This document shows, in pieces, positions 37,708-40,010 of a stretch of DNA of 40,010 nucleotides. Each line of letters begins with the position of its first letter. Position 1 is the stretch's first letter. The notes under the pieces are model-generated. The model ran no database searches. It was not told where the DNA came from and saw nothing but the letters and a program-made list of their open reading frames with translations. Source of the stretch: an uncultured Collinsella sp. (GTDB lineage: Bacteria > Actinomycetota > Coriobacteriia > Coriobacteriales > Coriobacteriaceae); contig CALFDJ010000027.1 in the NCBI GenBank assembly GCA_937950325.1, forward strand, positions 1 to 40,010. Reading direction: 5' to 3'. Made by a program: the position numbers and the translations under genes.

Positions 37708-40010
37708 TTAGGCGAAGTAGGCTACGCCGCTCTCAAAGATCGGCATGAACTTGTCGCCGGGGACATGCTCGGGCACGTTGCGGTACAGGTTGTCGCCGCG
37801 ACGCTCGGCATGGCCCATCTTGCCCAGGACGCGGCCGTCGGGGCTCGTGATGCCCTCGATGGCGAGTGCGGAGCCGTTGGGGTTGACGGAAAGATCCATG
37901 CTGGGCTTGCCGTCTTCGCCCACGTACTGCGTGGCGACCTGACCGTTGGCGATCAGCTGGGCGAGCACCTCGTCGTTGGCGACAAAGCGGCCCTCGCCGT
38001 GGCTGATGGCGACGGTGTAGGGGTCGTCGAGGCTGCACTGCGACAGCCACGGGGACAGGTTGGACGAGATGCGGGTGCGCACCAGGCGGCTCTGATGGCG
38101 ACCGATGGTGTTGAACGTCAGCGTGGGCGCATCGGGCGTGGCATCGACGATGTCGCCGTAGGGTACCAGGCCGAGCTTGACCAGGGCCTGGAAGCCGTTG
38201 CAGATGCCCAGCATCAGGCCGTCGCGGGCCTTGAGCAGGTCGCGGACTGCCTCGGTAACCTCGGGAGCGCGGAAGAACGCCGTGATGAACTTGGCGGAGC
38301 CATCGGGCTCGTCGCCGCCCGAGAAGCCGCCAGGGATCATGACGATCTGGCTTGCACGGATGCGGCGGGCAAGTTCGTGGGTGCTCTCGGCGACGGCCTC
38401 GGGCGTGAGGTTGTTGATCACGAAGGTGTCGGCCTCGGCGCCGGCGGCGCGGAAGGCGCGGGCACTATCGTACTCGCAGTTGTTGCCGGGGAACACGGGG
38501 ATGATCACGCGCGGGCGGGCGATCTTGGCGCCGCCGTACACGTGGATATCCTTGGCACGGAAGTCGATGGCCTCGACCTCGGGGGTCTCGCCGGCGCTGC
38601 GGTAGGCAAAGACGCCCTCGATGCCGCTCTCCCAGGCCTCCTGGAGCTTGGAGAGCTCGATGACCTCGGAGCCGGTGTCGATGACATAGCCCTCAACGGT
38701 GGTGCCCAGAGGCTCGACGACAACGTCGTCGGCGACCTCGGGCAGCTCGGCATCCTCGGCGAGCTCGACGATAAAGCTGCCATAGAGCGGGGTGAAGAGG
38801 CTCTCCACGTCCACATCCTCGGCAAGCTCGATACCGATCTGGTTGCCGACGCACATCTTAAAGAGGCTCTCGGCGCCGCAGCCGTAGCCGGGCGTGGAGA
38901 CGGCCAGGGCGTCGCCGGCGGCGGTGAGCGCTTCGACAGCGTCAAATGCGGCGAGAAGCTGCTGGGCACCGGGACGGTAGTCCTCGCCATAGGTGGCGGG
39001 GGCGATACGGACAACGCGGTGCGTCAGGCCCTTGAACTCGGGGGAGACGGCGCGGGCCGCCTTGCCCACGGCCACGGCGAAGCTGATGAGGGTCGGCGGA
39101 ACGTTGAGCTCGCCGGCTTCGTCCTCAAACGAGCCGCTCATGGAATCCTTACCGCCGATGGCGCCGGCACCCAGGTCGACCTGGGCCATAAGGGCGCCCA
39201 GGACGGCTGCCATGGGCTTGCCCCAACGCTCGGCCTCGGTGCGCAGACGCTCGAAGTACTCCTGGAAGGAGAGATAGGCGCGCTTGTGCTCAAAGCCGGC
39301 GGCCACGAGCTTGGCGATGGACTCGACCACGGACAGGTAGGCGCCCGCAAACTGGTCGGCCTCCATCAGATAGGGGTTGAAGCCCCATGCCATAGCGCTC
39401 GCCGTGGTGGTCTCGCCGTCCACGGGAAACTTGGCGACCATGGCAGAGCTCGGAGTGAGCTGCGTCTTGCCACCAAAGGGCATGAGCACGGTCGCGGCAC
39501 CGATGGTGGAGTCGAAGCGCTCGGAAAGGCCCTTGTTGGAGGCGACGTTAAGATCGGTGACGAGCGAGGTCATGCGCTCGGCAAGCGTGGTGCCGGCCCA
39601 GCTGGGCTGCCACACGCTGCGGGCACAGACGTGGGCGACCTGGTGCTTGGGCGCGCCGTTGGAGTTGAGGAACTCGCGGGACAGATCGACGATGGCGACG
39701 CCGTTCCAGGCCATGCGCATGCGCGGCTCGGCGGTGACCTCGGCGATGACGGTTGCTTCCAGGTTCTCCTCGGCGGCGTAGCCCATGAATTCCTCGACGT
39801 CACCGTCGGCGACGGCGCAGGCCATGCGCTCCTGGGACTCGGAAATGGCGAGCTCGGTGCCATCCAGGCCGTCGTACTTCTTGGTCACGGTGTCCAGGTC
39901 GACATACAGGCCGTCAGCAAGTTCACCCACGGCGACCGAGACGCCGCCGGCGCCAAAGTCGTTGCAGCGCTTGATCAGACGGCAGGCATCGCCGCGGCGG
40001 AACAGACGCT
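37708..40010 (-). CDS. purL: Phosphoribosylformylglycinamidine synthase, large single-chain form (5' end outside window)
   Basis: The visible 767 or so codons are the C-terminal part of a single-chain FGAM synthase, which converts FGAR, glutamine and ATP to FGAM in purine synthesis. The frame is open to the right edge. Signature segments are CNDFGAGGVSVAVGELADGL, YDGLDGTELAISESQERMA and GGKDSMSGSFED. The C-terminal class I glutaminase has IPGGFSGGDE, the nucleophile Cys in LGICNGFQAL and the His/Glu pair in ISHGEGRF. The glutaminase fused to the synthase domain marks the long PurL type (about 1,200-1,300 residues), so separate PurQ and PurS are not expected. It is closed by its own terminator. 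Confidence 0.96.
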   Translation of the reverse strand, partial: RLFRRGDACRLIKRCNDFGAGGVSVAVGELADGLYVDLDTVTKKYDGLDGTELAISESQERMACAVADGDVEEFMGYAAEENLEATVIAEVTAEPRMRMAWNGVAIVDLSREFLNSNGAPKHQVAHVCARSVWQPSWAGTTLAERMTSLVTDLNVASNKGLSERFDSTIGAATVLMPFGGKTQLTPSSAMVAKFPVDGETTTASAMAWGFNPYLMEADQFAGAYLSVVESIAKLVAAGFEHKRAYLSFQEYFERLRTEAERWGKPMAAVLGALMAQVDLGAGAIGGKDSMSGSFEDEAGELNVPPTLISFAVAVGKAARAVSPEFKGLTHRVVRIAPATYGEDYRPGAQQLLAAFDAVEALTAAGDALAVSTPGYGCGAESLFKMCVGNQIGIELAEDVDVESLFTPLYGSFIVELAEDAELPEVADDVVVEPLGTTVEGYVIDTGSEVIELSKLQEAWESGIEGVFAYRSAGETPEVEAIDFRAKDIHVYGGAKIARPRVIIPVFPGNNCEYDSARAFRAAGAEADTFVINNLTPEAVAESTHELARRIRASQIVMIPGGFSGGDEPDGSAKFITAFFRAPEVTEAVRDLLKARDGLMLGICNGFQALVKLGLVPYGDIVDATPDAPTLTFNTIGRHQSRLVRTRISSNLSPWLSQCSLDDPYTVAISHGEGRFVANDEVLAQLIANGQVATQYVGEDGKPSMDLSVNPNGSALAIEGITSPDGRVLGKMGHAERRGDNLYRNVPEHVPGDKFMPIFESGVAYFA

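Noticed and set aside
1..40010. CRISPR arrays, tRNA or rRNA genes
   Set aside because: Read on both strands by eye, I found no regularly spaced direct repeats and no tRNA- or rRNA-like segments. A tRNA covariance search would be decisive.

Overview
The window reads as a chromosomal segment of a high-GC, anaerobic Actinobacterium, most likely class Coriobacteriia and probably Collinsella or a close relative. This is inferred from gene content, not from a marker gene. The pointers are a DUF3516-type Ski2-like helicase, a rubredoxin-first rubrerythrin, an electron-bifurcating lactate dehydrogenase operon, a single-chain PurL, and GC-rich codon use with several GTG starts. I see no rRNA, tRNA, CRISPR array, integrase or transposase.

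Layout. 1-3.2 kb: the start of a rubrerythrin gene (minus), then an iron alcohol dehydrogenase and an aldehyde dehydrogenase as a two-gene operon. 3.2-4.8 kb: a tiny membrane peptide that looks like a type I toxin with an antisense promoter, a stand-alone HIRAN protein, a small acidic ORF interrupted by one stop codon, and a metallophosphoesterase. 4.9-9.4 kb: a coiled-coil DUF2130 protein and a DUF3516 helicase, convergent and sharing a terminator. 9.5-11.5 kb: a MITE-like inverted repeat, trmB and a second methyltransferase (minus). 11.8-16.3 kb: an XRE regulator with membrane segments, its DUF4097 partner, Elp3 and a spermidine-synthase-like protein. 16.3-18.3 kb: an AT-richer patch with an MFS exporter and gene debris. 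18.3-23.9 kb (minus): a three-gene cassette of a TerB_N/TerB_C protein, a BrxD-like ATPase and an Lhr/BrxHI-like helicase. 24-28.1 kb (minus): a DUF554 membrane protein and a five-gene envelope cluster that includes a very small sortase substrate. 28.4-32.0 kb: lactate dehydrogenase-EtfB-EtfA. 32.0-37.6 kb: an HD hydrolase (minus), AzlCD, KdgT, a GGDEF cyclase and an EamA transporter (minus). 37.7 kb to the end: purL (minus, 5' end outside the window).

How the genes work together. The lactate operon should couple lactate oxidation by NAD+ to ferredoxin oxidation. The ADH/ALDH pair handles alcohol/aldehyde interconversion. The rubrerythrin fits peroxide detoxification in an anaerobe. The most interesting unit is the TerB-BrxD-BrxHI cassette, which carries two components known from type 2 BREX (Pgl) phage defence but no methylase, PglZ phosphatase or other BREX core gene in view. 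Short palindromes with a shared AAAGGGACAGG-type core occur after the metallophosphoesterase and inside this cassette, and look like members of a dispersed repeat family.
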